DNA of 64,000 nt, taken from Massariosphaeria phaeospora. Taxonomy: Eukaryota > Ascomycota > Dothideomycetes > Pleosporales. The position numbers and the translations under genes were made by a program. Below are positions 12,040 to 22,472 of this stretch, piece after piece. The notes under the pieces were generated by a model. It had not been told where the DNA came from and searched no databases. It saw only the letters and a list, made by a program, of their open reading frames with translations. Where the stretch lies: NCBI GenBank assembly GCA_011032825.1, contig JAADJZ010000009.1, forward strand, positions 186,001 to 250,000, read 5' to 3'. Each line of letters begins with the position of its first letter. Position 1 is the first letter of the stretch.

Positions 12040-14134
12040 CTATGCGTCCGAGTCCGACTCGTGCTCCAGTAGGTCCAGCTCCGCCTCGTCGAAGACCACC
12101 TGCACGCCTACCTCCTGCAGCAGCCGCCGCAACACGTGTACGCGCTCTGTGTTCCGCCTGTACTCTTCGATCGTGGTGCCAGCCGACTCCATCGCCTGTA
12201 GCAGGCCTGCGCCCGTCGCCACATCTCCAGTGCCTATGCCATTGAAGTACTGCCTCAAACTCTCCAGCTCGACGAGGAGCGCCTCCCCGAGGTCTTGGCC
12301 GCCTGGGTTTCGTGGAGTGGTCGGACTGTAAGATACAATGCTATCATCTGGTGGTAGCGGGTCAGAGGTCGACGTGTACTTGGCCTTGAGTTGTGGGTCA
12401 ATGAGGCTGAGTAGCTCTCTGTCGTCCGACAAGATCACATGGCGCGCGACATCGACCTCATTGATATTTGCAAGCCAATATGGGCTTTCGCCAGTGCCGA
12501 GCTCTTCCTCGATAGAATAAGCCACCTCGACGAGTAGCGACGTCGCCTCGGTGGTATTCCACAGATCCTTGGCTTTTGGGACATACAAGTGGCACAAAAG
12601 CTCTTGGTGGTCTCCTACAGGCTCTTTGCCCCATATCGGTTTTGGTATCGGTGAGATCTCCAAGTCTTTGCACAGACGCGCTGCTATCCAGGGGTATTCT
12701 TTAATAGCTGCTTTCAAGGCTGTCCTGGCCTTCTGGGGTTGCTTCAAGCGGTCATGGGCGAGGACAACTGACATTGCTAGGTTCGGTGGCATTTTCCATA
12801 TTCGCTGCAGATGGTCGGATTCCACTAAATCGACTACGGCTTGCGGTTCTCTGCCGCGGAGGGCCAGTTGATCGATGAGGAGACGGATGCAGTACGGGTC
12901 ATCTTCAGGGGCCATTTGCAACAAGAGCTTGGCCCATTCGAACGCGGTCCGCCACGTAGCACGGAGGCCAAGCGTGGTGATGTAGCGCCATACTGCGAGC
13001 CAAAACTCGCGGTTTTCTGTTCGCCGGAAGTCCAGGCGGGCCTTTCCTTGGGAGAGATTGCTTGCAAAAGTCGACTGTACAGCACGGCCAAATGAAAACA
13101 GGGCACGTTCCAGGAGGTCACCAGCGGTCGCGTTGTCTCGTTGCTGTTTGGCTATCTCCGACACCTGTAGCAGCGTTGAGATGTGGTATGCTATGGAGAG
13201 TCAGTAAGATCCAGCCGAATCGACAGGGAGAGCGGGATTAGGCTTTCTCGAAGGATGTAAACAGCAACTTACGGTTGAATTGGAGCAGTTGAACCATTCG
13301 GTCCGGATCCATCGATGCTACGCATGTGTCGAACTCCCCCTGTACCGACTGGTAAGTGACGTTGTGCACAAAGCGATATTCAATCGAGCCATCGTCGCGT
13401 TTCTTCACCACCTCCATGCCCAGACCTCCCGAGGTTGCTCGTGGCCATTCTTCTTTACCTTGGATGAAGATGTTGCGCCGTAAGCCTAACGAGGCAAGAT
13501 TCCGGTTTGCTGGAGCGTTCCTGCCAGCTACAACTGCCGCGATGCCCTCCTGTTGACCACGCCCCCGTTGCCTTGCTCTGCCTGGCTCGTCGTCCGGGCC
13601 ACCATTGACTGCCGCACGACCGAAAAGCTTCCGCATTTCGTTGGCCGCGTGCAAATGTTGGGTGTCTACAGCAAGCGCCGAATACAGTTGCTGCTTCTCT
13701 TCGTCGATGGTGGCATGTGGATGGTCGGTATGACGAGCTGAGCTAGGGTCGGATGTTTTCAATGCGAGAAGAGCGCGATCTATCTCGTCCAAGTCCGAAC
13801 CATTTCGCGATGATGTGAGCGTTGGTTCTGATTCCTGTGGCTTAGCTGGCCCTTTGCCTTTCTTTTTCTTTTTCCTGCTCTTATTGCTCTTGTTGGCTGG
13901 CGGTTCGGAGGATACCGCGCCTATATCCTGTGATGTATCGTGTTCTTCTTCAGCGCTCTCGTCTGCATCGTCGTCACCGGTGTCATTCAGCATGGCGAAA
14001 AGGCTGGGTTTTGGTTGTGTTGGAGGCACCACATCCTCGTCCGAGTCAGGTACGTCATCCTGCTGGCCAGCGCTTTCGAGCTGCTGGCGTTCCTCGAGCT
14101 CGCGCTGCGCTCGCCGAAGAGCGCGCGAAGACAT
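12040..14134 (-). CDS. TCF25/Rqc1-like ribosome quality-control protein
   Basis: Predicted 670 aa, exons 14134-13273 and 13190-12040 with an 82-nt intron. The N-terminus is acidic (SDEDVV, DTGDDDADESAEEE) and then strongly basic (SRKKKKKGKG), as in TCF25/Nulp1. The conserved core includes LLQFNPYHISTLLQVSEIAK, completed only across the splice junction, then TAGDLLERALFSFGRA, KLLLQMAPEDDPYCIRLLID and LPPNLAMSVVLAH-like helical repeats. Yeast Rqc1 works with Ltn1 and Rqc2 on stalled 60S subunits and promotes Lys48-linked ubiquitin chains. The role here is by family only. It is transcribed away from the PP2C gene, with a 445-bp shared promoter. Confidence 0.9.
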
Positions 14135-14579
14135 GTTCGTGACGGGCGGCAGTCCGCGGGGTATTTGTTTGCCAGGTCAAGGTGTGGTGTGCTGTGGCGT
14201 TCTCAACGCGGACGATGTGTGGCTGTAACGTTAATTTTATACTTTTTGAGCACGATGATTGGCTGATCTCGTGAACGACGCACGAGCCACGGTCAGACTG
14301 GTCCAGTGGGAAAGCTCAGCACCTAGGTGGTATAATCCAAGCAGTACAGGTACTGAGTCGTCTGTTGGCCTTCAGTTTGTTGTATCCAGCATAGTGGGTA
14401 TAACCAGCGCCAAATGCCAAAGCGTTGACAGAGGCTCTCTCCCCGCGATAGCGCCAAGACTAGCCCCGTGACCCGCTTACATACGCTCATTCCTCGCTCG
14501 CCTTTCTACAACAACGCTCCGACGTCCAGCGTCCGCTCTCCTCCCTCATCCCACCCAACGCACAGCCAGACCGTTGCAA
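14135..14579. promoter_or_regulatory. Bidirectional promoter between Rqc1-like and PP2C genes
   Basis: The two start codons face away from each other across 445 bp, so both promoters must lie here. A pyrimidine-rich stretch precedes the PP2C start. No specific factor site is claimed. Confidence 0.55.
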
Positions 14580-16608
14580 ATGCGTCGGGCTGCAGTGCAA
14601 GTCCTCCGCTCCGCCCGTCGCCCGGCCCTGCGCAAGTTTGCCCGAAGCCGCACGGCCACAGCCACCTTCGCGCCCAGCAGCTGCTATGGCCTAGCCCGCG
14701 TCTCGTTGTACTCGTCGCGCTCGGGGCGGCCCTCTGCGAACCTGTTGACCTCGTCCATGCAGGTGCGCGCTTTCTCCTCTGCGCTGGCCGTTGCCGCCGT
14801 CGCGTCGGGCGCCTACTACGCCCTCAGCGGCACCCAGCCTGTTGCCCAGTTCGCCTCGCCCGCGGCCGCCGAGCAGAGCAGGAGCGCCAGTTCCAGTTCC
14901 GTGGCCGATGCCGATGCGGGCGAGTCGACGCGTCGGGCGCTTGTTGTCGACCAGGGTTCACTGTACACGGGCACTGTCACGGGCAGCGGCCCACTGTCCA
15001 AAGACACCGACGACAGCGGGCGCAAGGTGCTAGAGATGCTGACGCCGGAGCAGGCCACGGCCAAGCTGCGCAAGAACGAGGAGTCGTGGTCCGTCGGCCG
15101 AGGCCAAGGTGTGGTGCGCTACGACGTGGTGCAGAGTATGTTCATTGCTTCGTCATCGTGCTCGAACATAGCCTTGGATATGTCGGGACTCGTTGGACAT
15201 CCAGTTGTATCCACGCTGACAGTGTCAAAGTCCCCTCGAACGACCCCATCGAAGACGATCACGCCGAGAAGATCATTGAGGTTCCGCAGAACTTGGCGGC
15301 CACCGACAATGGCGCTTCCGCGAGCGATTGGATGTTCTGGGGGGTCTTTGACGGGCACAGGTAGGTGTTGGGCATTCCCGTGGCGCTCCACCCACCAGCG
15401 CACAACACTAACAAGAGCAGTGGATGGGTGACGTCCGCAAAGCTTCGCCAGACGCTGATCTCCTTCGTCGCGCGCGAGCTCAACTCTACGTACAGATCCG
15501 CACTGGAAGACCCGTCGCTCCACTTCCCGACCCCCGAGTCCATCGACAAGGCGATCAAGACCGGCTTCGTGCGCCTCGACCACGAGATCGTGCACGAGTC
15601 AGTCCAGAAGGTCAAGAAGGACCAGTCCAAGGTTGCCGCTGCGGAGCTGCTCGCGCCCGCCCTGTCCGGCTCATGTGCCCTGCTGTCCTTCTATGACAGC
15701 CGGTCGAAGCTCCTCAGGGTTGCCTGCACTGGTGATTCGCGTGCCGTGCTGGGCCGCCGTGGCGCCAATGGCAAATGGACGGCCACCCCACTGTCCGAAG
15801 ACCAGACCGGAGGCACTGCGAGCGAAGAGGCGAGACTGCGAAGGGAGCACCCGGGCGAGCCCAATGTGGTGAGGAACGGCCGCATTCTCGGAGGCCTGGA
15901 ACCGTCGAGAGCGTTCGGCGATGCCTATTACAAGTGGTCGCAGCAGACGAACCAGGAGCTGAAGAAGTCGTACTTTGCGCGGACCCCCTCCAATCACCTC
16001 AAAACACCGCCCTACGTTACCGCCGAGCCGATCGTCACCACCACCAAAGTCGAGCCCGAGCGGGGTGATTTCGTTGTCATGGCCACAGACGGTCTTTGGG
16101 AGATGCTGACCAACGAGGAAGTCATTGGTCTGGTGGGGCAGTGGTTGGACACACAGGCAGGAGCTGGCGGGCAGAAGGCGCAGGCACAGTCTTGGCTACA
16201 GAGTTGGCGGTCTTCAGCTTCAGGCCAGACGTTGCCCGTGGAGCACAAGGTTGCCGGTACTGACGGCACCGGCCAACGCGCTCCCATACGCCAGGAGCAA
16301 TGGGGTACCAAGACGTCTCTTAACGAGCGTTTCGTGGTTGAGGACAAGAACGCGGCTACGCATCTCGTCCGAAACGCACTGGGCGGCAAAGATCAAGATC
16401 AGCTGTCGGCGCTCCTCACGCTACCGAGTCCGTTTTCGCGTCGGTATAGGTATGTCTTAGTTACCCAAGCCTCGCGCCATCTCGCTAACCGCTCAGGGAC
16501 GATCTTACTGTTGAAGTCATCTTCTTCGGCGACAGCCCTGCCACTGGCAACGTGACACTCAATAGGGAAGCCAGTGCAGCTGCGTCAGAGGCCAAGCCCA
16601 AGCTCTAA
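14580..16608 (+). CDS. Mitochondrial PP2C-type protein phosphatase
   Basis: Predicted 608-aa metal-dependent Ser/Thr phosphatase. Exons: 14580-15135, 15231-15360, 15421-16449 and 16497-16608. An Arg-rich N-terminus (MRRAAVQVLRSARRPALRK) fits a mitochondrial presequence, and a hydrophobic segment follows at about residues 63-82. PP2C motifs: SNDPIEDDH and WGVFDGHSGW with metal-binding Asp, then GDSRAVLG, GGLEPSRAFGD and VMATDGLWEML. The layout resembles yeast Ptc5, which dephosphorylates pyruvate dehydrogenase E1-alpha in the intermembrane space or matrix; that substrate is inference. The first intron must use an AAAG acceptor at 15227-15230, because the nearer CAG breaks the frame. The acidic EDDH block is an expected second metal site. 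Confidence 0.92.
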
Positions 16609-17808
16609 GTGCTTCTATGTTGGCTGCGATTGATACCCCGGTTTCCATCAGATCTTCGCATATGCAGGCTTCGGCCCCGGCGTTTCGGTCGGCTGGCTAC
16701 TGACAGCTGGCTAGCATTGTCCAAGCACAAGCGTTACACTAACGAGCGGGCGTAAGGGGACCCACAGCGTCTTGGTCATTATTGTCTTGCTAGATGGTCG
16801 TATCTGGCGTGGGCCTGTCATAGATGGTAGCATTCTACGGAGTAGACTACGTCTCTCAAAGATCTCGAACGCTTTGTACTATTGTCTAGAATAGTCCTGT
16901 TTGATTTCACCCGGTTTTGCCACTTCCAGGGCACGGGCAAGGAGGGTTGTGCAGAGATTGAGAGTAACAACTAATTTGCTTACTAAAAACCCCTTTGATT
17001 CTTCCAAGTGAGAACACTGTATCGTGAACAGTAGTATTCTGTGAATTACAGTTTCCTGCAGAGACCGTCTCACGACCTGCAAGGCCTAGTTAGGTTTGAA
17101 AGGGGGTCGTTAAGAATTTCAACTTAGTAATACGAACTACTATTGACGTACGCATATGTATGCTCGAACTCCTGCACTCATACCCCAACCTCTACAGATG
17201 TTCTTCAGCTTCACCGCCTCGCTATACCTGCCCTCACCCCGCACTCGTCGGCAAACCTGCTTCCACAAAGCAGCCACCCGAGCCCGCCTTGCCCGAAGTC
17301 GGTAGACCGCGGGGTAACCCCGTGCTTCCCCAGGTTAAACCTCAACACCATCATCGGAAAGGCAGCGCTTCGTCCTTCTGACTTGGTCTCGCCAGTTGTC
17401 TAGCCCTCAACCGGTGCGGTGAATACTTCGGATGAGAGGGTCGGCAGCCCACGCGGTGCTAATGGGGGGGGTTTAGGCCGATATGGGTCATCGGGTATGG
17501 GGTTGAACGTGGGGATGCAGGGAACTAGCTTTGGATGCGTGCGCAGCGGTACCTCTGAATCGTCGTGAGTCGACCCTGTCTCGGGGGTAATGCGTCCGCG
17601 GTGTATAAAGAGCGTGCGATCGGCTGCCGGTGGAGCGATGTGGAGACGAAAACGGTTTCTTTGCATTGGGTTCTGTGGGGTAATTGACTACCTCATCGCC
17701 GCTACTCGTCAGTCTTTCCGACGTACAGCTTTCGTTCTCTGCAATTACCTTTCCCAAGTGCGAACTGGACAACATCTCAGCTTGCGTGCAATCGGACTAT
17801 ATCGAAAG
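16609..17808. other. 1.2-kb intergenic region
   Basis: Lies between the PP2C gene and the MFS transporter, both on the plus strand, so it holds a 3' flank and the transporter promoter. Small frames are present without recognisable motifs. No RNA gene was seen. Confidence 0.45.
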
Positions 17809-19660
17809 ATGACGCGCAAGTACCTTGGTGGGTCTGGCGAACGACTCACTGTGTGGATTAGTATCGCGGCCAGCACGGTCCTCGTTTTCTATGGATACGA
17901 CCAGGGCGTCTTTGGCAATGTCATCATCAGCGAGAACTTCCTCGAAACCTTCGGGCACCCGTCCGCGAACATGAAGGGGCAGATGACAAGCGTGTACAAC
18001 ATCGGCTGCTTCCTCGGCGCCATGTCAACCATTTGGACAGGCGACATACTGGGCCGGCCTCGGCAAATCATGCTCGGCTCTCTCATTATTGCGATTGGAG
18101 CTATCGTCCAGTCGGCGAGTTGGACTGTTGCATCCATGCTAGTTGGTCGGGTGGTGGCTGGCGTGGGAACGGGCATGAACACGGCTACAGCGGGGGTGTG
18201 GCAGGCTGAGACCAGCAAGATGAGCAGCAGAGGAAAACTAGTCATCATCCAGATGGGTACGTTCTCTTTCATGACATCTAGCAATGGAACAAACACTGAC
18301 AGGACCAGCAAACTGCATCACCGGCTTCTCCATCTCCAACTGGCTCACTCTCGGCTTCTCCTTCGCCCCACGAGACATAGCATGGAGATTCCCCCTGGCG
18401 TTCCAATGCTTCTTCACCCTATGCATCTTCGCCCTGTGTCCTTTCCTGCCCGACTCGCCGCGTCTGCTCATCCGCAAAGGAAAAGTCGATGAAGCCATGG
18501 AAGTCCTTGCGGCGCTCGAAGGCCATGGTGCAACGCCGGAATCGCCCGCTGTTCGCGCGCAGTTCAACATCATCAAGGATATTCTGGACAAGGAACATAT
18601 GACGACGTACAGCTGGTGGGAGCTTATCAGTGGCCGCGGCCCGTCGGGAGTCATGCGCAGGATGGTCCTTGGAGCTTGGATGCAGGCCATGAACCAGATC
18701 TCTGGAATCAATGTAAGTTGATTTGGAACTCCGTCATAATAGTCTAGCTCATCTGTGCAATAGGTTACGAGCTACTACATGAGCTACATCTTTATCAATG
18801 CTCTGGGCATCTCTGAGCTTCTGGCGAGAATTCTGGCGGCTGCCGGCTCCGTCGACTATCTCATCTTCTCCTGCTTAGCGTATTTCGTTATCGAGCGCTA
18901 TGGACGCCGCAAGGTATTGAACCCCTTGTGATCCACCACTCTTAATTAACCACTTTCCTAGGTCATGATGTATTCGGCGGCTGCTTGCTCAATATGCTGG
19001 ATTGCCATCTCAATCTCTCAAGGCCTTGCGGCCAACGGCGGCGACACGTACAAGTTGGGAATCGTCTCCGTATCCTTCTTCTTCCTCTTTTTTGCGAGTT
19101 TCGGAATGGGTGTGCTGGGAGTACCATGGCTTTACCCCACGGAGTCAGTAACCCACTCTCACCCGACATCATATCAGCACTGACACCAGCCAGAATCAAC
19201 GCCCTCGAAATGAGAACGAAAGGTGCCTCGCTCGCCATGAGCACAAACTGGATCTGCAACTACGGCGTCGTCCAAGCCACCCTGCCCGGCATCGAAAGCC
19301 TCGGATACAAATTCTGGATCATCTGGGCTGTCATTTGCTTTTCCTTCATCCCCACCACGTACTTCTTTTACCCCGAGACGGCGAACCGGTATGTCCATCC
19401 CTTCAATCTCTGAGTAATCACTTCCAGGAGACACGTTAGGCTAACTCGACCGCAGCACTCTCGAAGACATTGACCGCTTCTTCGAAACTAGACCCGGCAT
19501 CTTCATCCACACCAACAAAATCGCCGTGCAGCTGCAGCGCCCGGTGGAGTACATCGAGGCTGACGAGCGTATCGCTAGGAATGAGGACGAGGGCCAGTAT
19601 GGTGGGAAACGGGCGGGAAGTCTTGCTAGTGAGCATATCGAGACGAAAGAGACTGTTTGA
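17809..19660 (+). CDS. MFS sugar transporter
   Basis: Predicted 527-aa plasma-membrane proton/sugar-type permease with about 12 membrane segments. Six exons: 17809-18256, 18309-18712, 18764-18913, 18962-19143, 19194-19388 and 19456-19660. Family marks: FYGYDQGVFGNV in helix 1, GDILGRPRQIMLGS (loop 2-3 motif), AGVGTGMNTATAGVWQAE, PDSPRLLIRKGK, QISGINVTSYY joined across the second intron, YGRRK and PWLYPTEINALEMRTKGA joined across the fourth. The end, ETANRTLEDIDRFF, is the usual PETKG-like C-terminal motif in variant form. Substrate cannot be read from sequence. The second acceptor used (GACCAG) is the one that preserves ANCITGF. The nearby accessory island makes a metabolite-linked role possible but unsupported. 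Confidence 0.92.
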
Positions 19661-20109
19661 TGGGGTCTGAGGTTGAGAAGGTGAAAGAGGACGACCTGTA
19701 GCGAAGCGTGCTTTGGAGACAGATATATGTTGATACACCAAGGGGACACTCTATCCGGTATAAAGTTGTTTAATGATCATTTAAACAGTCTGCAGGCCTG
19801 CATTTGCTATCATGACAGTAACAAATTCCTCAATATCTAGCAGAGTCATACCATCGTCTCAGAATCCGTTCAATAATGTGGGGCAGACCAGGTTCCTTAC
19901 CCCGTCGTCTACCCCGCATCCATCCACATCCACCACGACCATCTGTCTTTCTCCGAAACCCAACACAACCTCCAATCTACCACCATGTATATCTCTGCTG
20001 ACCGCTTGACCACAAGTCTACACCCTGTAGCAGCAACAACCACCACTGCTGAGTAGCCACCTTAAACCCACGTACCTCCCCATCTCGATTCTCAAAACTC
20101 CAACCCCCA
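19661..20109. other. Intergenic gap before truncated SDR
   Basis: 449 bp between the MFS stop and the SDR start, holding the 3' flank of the first and probably the promoter of the second. The stretch 19915-20060 is rich in CCA/CAC. No gene was recognised. Confidence 0.4.
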
Positions 20110-20304
20110 ATGGACCCCCTCGAATTCGGCCGTTCAACCCTGCCCCTGCAACACGCGCCCTACGGCCCTATTACCCCTGAATCTCTCGCTACCGCCATCG
20201 CAGGCAAGGTCGCGCTCGTGACGGGCGCGGCGCACGGCATTGGCGCGGCAATCGCGCAGTCGCTGGCGCTGTCTGGCGCGCATGTGGCACTGCTGGATCT
20301 GGTC
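20110..20304 (+). pseudogene. Truncated short-chain dehydrogenase/reductase (N-terminal Rossmann half only)
   Basis: The first 65 codons carry a clear SDR nucleotide-binding start: GKVALVTGAAHGIGAAIAQS (TGxxxGIG) followed by GAHVALLDL, the beta2 strand. After that the frame runs on to a TGA at 20452-20454 but shows no SDR likeness: the catalytic Tyr-x-x-x-Lys and the rest of the roughly 250-aa domain are absent. The break comes just before an LTR-like sequence at 20511-20836, so an insertion and deletion probably removed the 3' part. Without the active site, any product would be inactive. Intact SDRs of this type are common tailoring enzymes, which fits the neighbouring accessory genes. Confidence 0.75.
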
Positions 20305-20510
20305 CTATTCGGAAGTACTAGTGGCTGGGGTTTGCAGAACCTTTTATACCCCAATAAGCAAAGAAGAAATGCAGCAAAAGTTAAGTCGGAATTGACTTAT
20401 CATGATCTAAAAACCCTAGTTATGCTACGCGCGAGTCGCAGAATGAAAGGCTGACAAGCTATCGTGCGACGACGCAGTCCCTCAAGCTAAACTCACCTTT
20501 TCTTTCATTC

Positions 20511-20836
20511 TGTTGGCTAAAGCCTTTCTCTACTGAGTGTCTCTACTAAACACACGCGGCTCCGATATTTTTCGAGTTCGCTGCTCGGGCTCAAGGTAAC
20601 ACCGAACAACGGACCCACTACGTATACGCGTCGTGGGGGCCGAGGAGGGCAGGTCTCGGATCCGAGCGCCTCAAGACTACACGCAAGGGACCGAAAGACC
20701 CAACATGTTCTGGAAAAGAACGCGTTAATTGTTGAGTATAATAAGAGGATAGTATTGTCTGTTTTGTTCGTATTTTCATCATTGAGCAATTTCGCTGATA
20801 ATAAGTACCACCTACTGGCTATACCATATCCAACCA
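20511..20836 (-). mobile_element. Possible solo LTR of a retrotransposon
   Basis: On the minus strand the segment opens TGGTTGGATATGG and closes GGCTTTAGCCAACA; both ends fit an LTR with terminal TG...CA inverted ends (TGTTGG/CCAACA, one end altered). About 325 bp long, with an AT-rich TATTATACTC box-like stretch inside. No adjacent element coding region and no clear 5-bp target duplication were seen, so the solo-LTR call is tentative. It fills the space between the SDR break and the FAD monooxygenase promoter. Confidence 0.4.
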
Positions 20837-20924
20837 TCCGTCTACTCAGCGAAATCTACATCCGAAATTCTCTCCAACATCAAGCAAAACCCATTCTTCA
20901 AAAAAAAAAAAGGAACCACTCAAC

Positions 20925-22196
20925 ATGACTTCCTCCCCTCGCTCCAAAAAAATCGCCCTTATAGGCGCCGGCCCCGCCTCCCTCTCCCTCGCCGCCATCC
21001 TCCACCGCAACCACATCCCCACCACCATCTACGAAGCCGCCTCCACCCTCCGCCACCAAGGCGGGAGCCTCGACCTGCACCCCCAGTCTGGGCAACTCGC
21101 GCTTCGCGAAGCAGGACTCTGGGAGGAATTTGTCAGGCACGCGCGTCCTGAGTGTGATTGCTTGAAGTTGATGGATTTGGTGGATGGGAAGGTGTGTTTG
21201 GATGAGAATGAGAATGAGAATGAGCATGGGGATGTTGAGGCTGGGATTAGGGAACAAGTACGGAGTGCCCAGGGAGTGGAGGCTAGTTTGAAGGGGAGGC
21301 CGGAGATTGATCGGGAGATATTGGTTAGGGTTTTGTTTGGGGGGGTGGGGAAGGGGAGTGTGAAGTTTGGGATGAAGGTTGAGAGTGTAAAGATTGGTGA
21401 GAAGGAGGAAGACGGGGAAGAGAAGTATGATATTCAGTTTTCGGACGGCACCGAGGAGAAGGGCTTCGATCTTGTTGTCGGAGGCGACGGGGCCTGGTCC
21501 AAGGTCCGCAGATTTCTCACACACGTGGGACCGGTGTACTCGGGTATTTCCTGCGTCGAGCTCTGGCACAGTCCTACCGCCGCCGCCAATAGCCAGAAGA
21601 ATTCCGACGACGCCTGGTTCGACGCCTACGTAGGCAAAGGTTCCTGTTTCGCCTTCGGCGACGGATGCGCCCTCCTCGCGCAACGCCAGGGCGACGGCGC
21701 AACACGCACATACGCCTGTCTGCGCACCCCCGAGTCCTTCCTCTCCACCTGCGGCATAGACTGGACCTCCCCCACCGCCCTCACCTCTCTCACGACCCGC
21801 TACTTCTCACACATCGCGCCTCCCCTGCTTCGCCTGCTCTCCCTCTCCACCGCCCGTCTCGTGCCGCGCACGCTCTACGAACTTCCGTTGGATTTCGCGT
21901 GGACGGCGAGGCCGGGCGTGACGCTGATTGGGGACGCGGCGCATTTGATGACGCCGTTTGCGGGGGAGGGGGTTAATGTTGGGATGGGGGATGCGGTGGT
22001 GCTGGCGAGGGAGATTGGGATGTGGGTGAAGGGAGAGAAGGTGGTGGGGGAGGCGGTTGGGGCGTATGAGGGGGAGATGAGGGGGAGGGCGAGGATGGCG
22101 ATGAAGAGGACGGGGAGGGGGAAGGTGGGGCATTTTAGTGAAGGGGGGGCGGAGAAGATGGCGAGGAGGGTGAGGGAGGCGAAGTTAGGAAAGTAA
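20925..22196 (+). CDS. FAD-dependent monooxygenase (TetX/salicylate-hydroxylase type)
   Basis: A single-exon 423-aa flavoprotein oxygenase that uses NAD(P)H and O2 to hydroxylate an organic substrate. FAD motifs are complete: GAGPASLSLAAIL (GxGxxS dinucleotide fold, about residues 13-25), VVGGDGAWSKVRR (DG motif) and TLIGDAAHLMTPFAGEGVNV (GD motif). The length is normal and there is no stop or frameshift. A 12-nt A run sits 14 nt upstream of the ATG. Base use switches strikingly along the gene: C-rich third positions at the start and middle, G-rich between about 21120-21430 and 21900-22196, with EN repeats at 21207-21226. In the island context it may be a tailoring enzyme; the substrate is unknown. 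Confidence 0.88.
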   Translation: MTSSPRSKKIALIGAGPASLSLAAILHRNHIPTTIYEAASTLRHQGGSLDLHPQSGQLALREAGLWEEFVRHARPECDCLKLMDLVDGKVCLDENENENEHGDVEAGIREQVRSAQGVEASLKGRPEIDREILVRVLFGGVGKGSVKFGMKVESVKIGEKEEDGEEKYDIQFSDGTEEKGFDLVVGGDGAWSKVRRFLTHVGPVYSGISCVELWHSPTAAANSQKNSDDAWFDAYVGKGSCFAFGDGCALLAQRQGDGATRTYACLRTPESFLSTCGIDWTSPTALTSLTTRYFSHIAPPLLRLLSLSTARLVPRTLYELPLDFAWTARPGVTLIGDAAHLMTPFAGEGVNVGMGDAVVLAREIGMWVKGEKVVGEAVGAYEGEMRGRARMAMKRTGRGKVGHFSEGGAEKMARRVREAKLGK

Positions 22197-22436
22197 GTTG
22201 TTGGAGGTGGAGAAGTAGGTGTTTGGAGGTAGGGATATAGTGCGGAGGGTTCCTTCTGGGCGAGTAGAATGAAGTAGGTGTAGGTATGAAAGTATGCATA
22301 GTAAAGGCTGCTAAGAGGTTTTGGAAGTGCAGGCGTTAGGTTTCCTATAAGGTGTTAATAACAGATGTACAGTATGACTTCCCCTTCAAACTCAAACACA
22401 ACCAAAGCAGGTGAGGGTACAAAGATTTGATAAGAT

Positions 22437-22472
<36 letters not shown>

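Noticed and set aside
20305..20454. C-terminal continuation of the SDR frame as a real short protein
   Set aside because: It lacks the SDR catalytic half and its composition changes abruptly at about 20304; treated as run-on into foreign sequence.
22441..22471. Tandem repeat as a CRISPR-like array
   Set aside because: It is a simple dinucleotide microsatellite; no spaced repeat array exists in the window.
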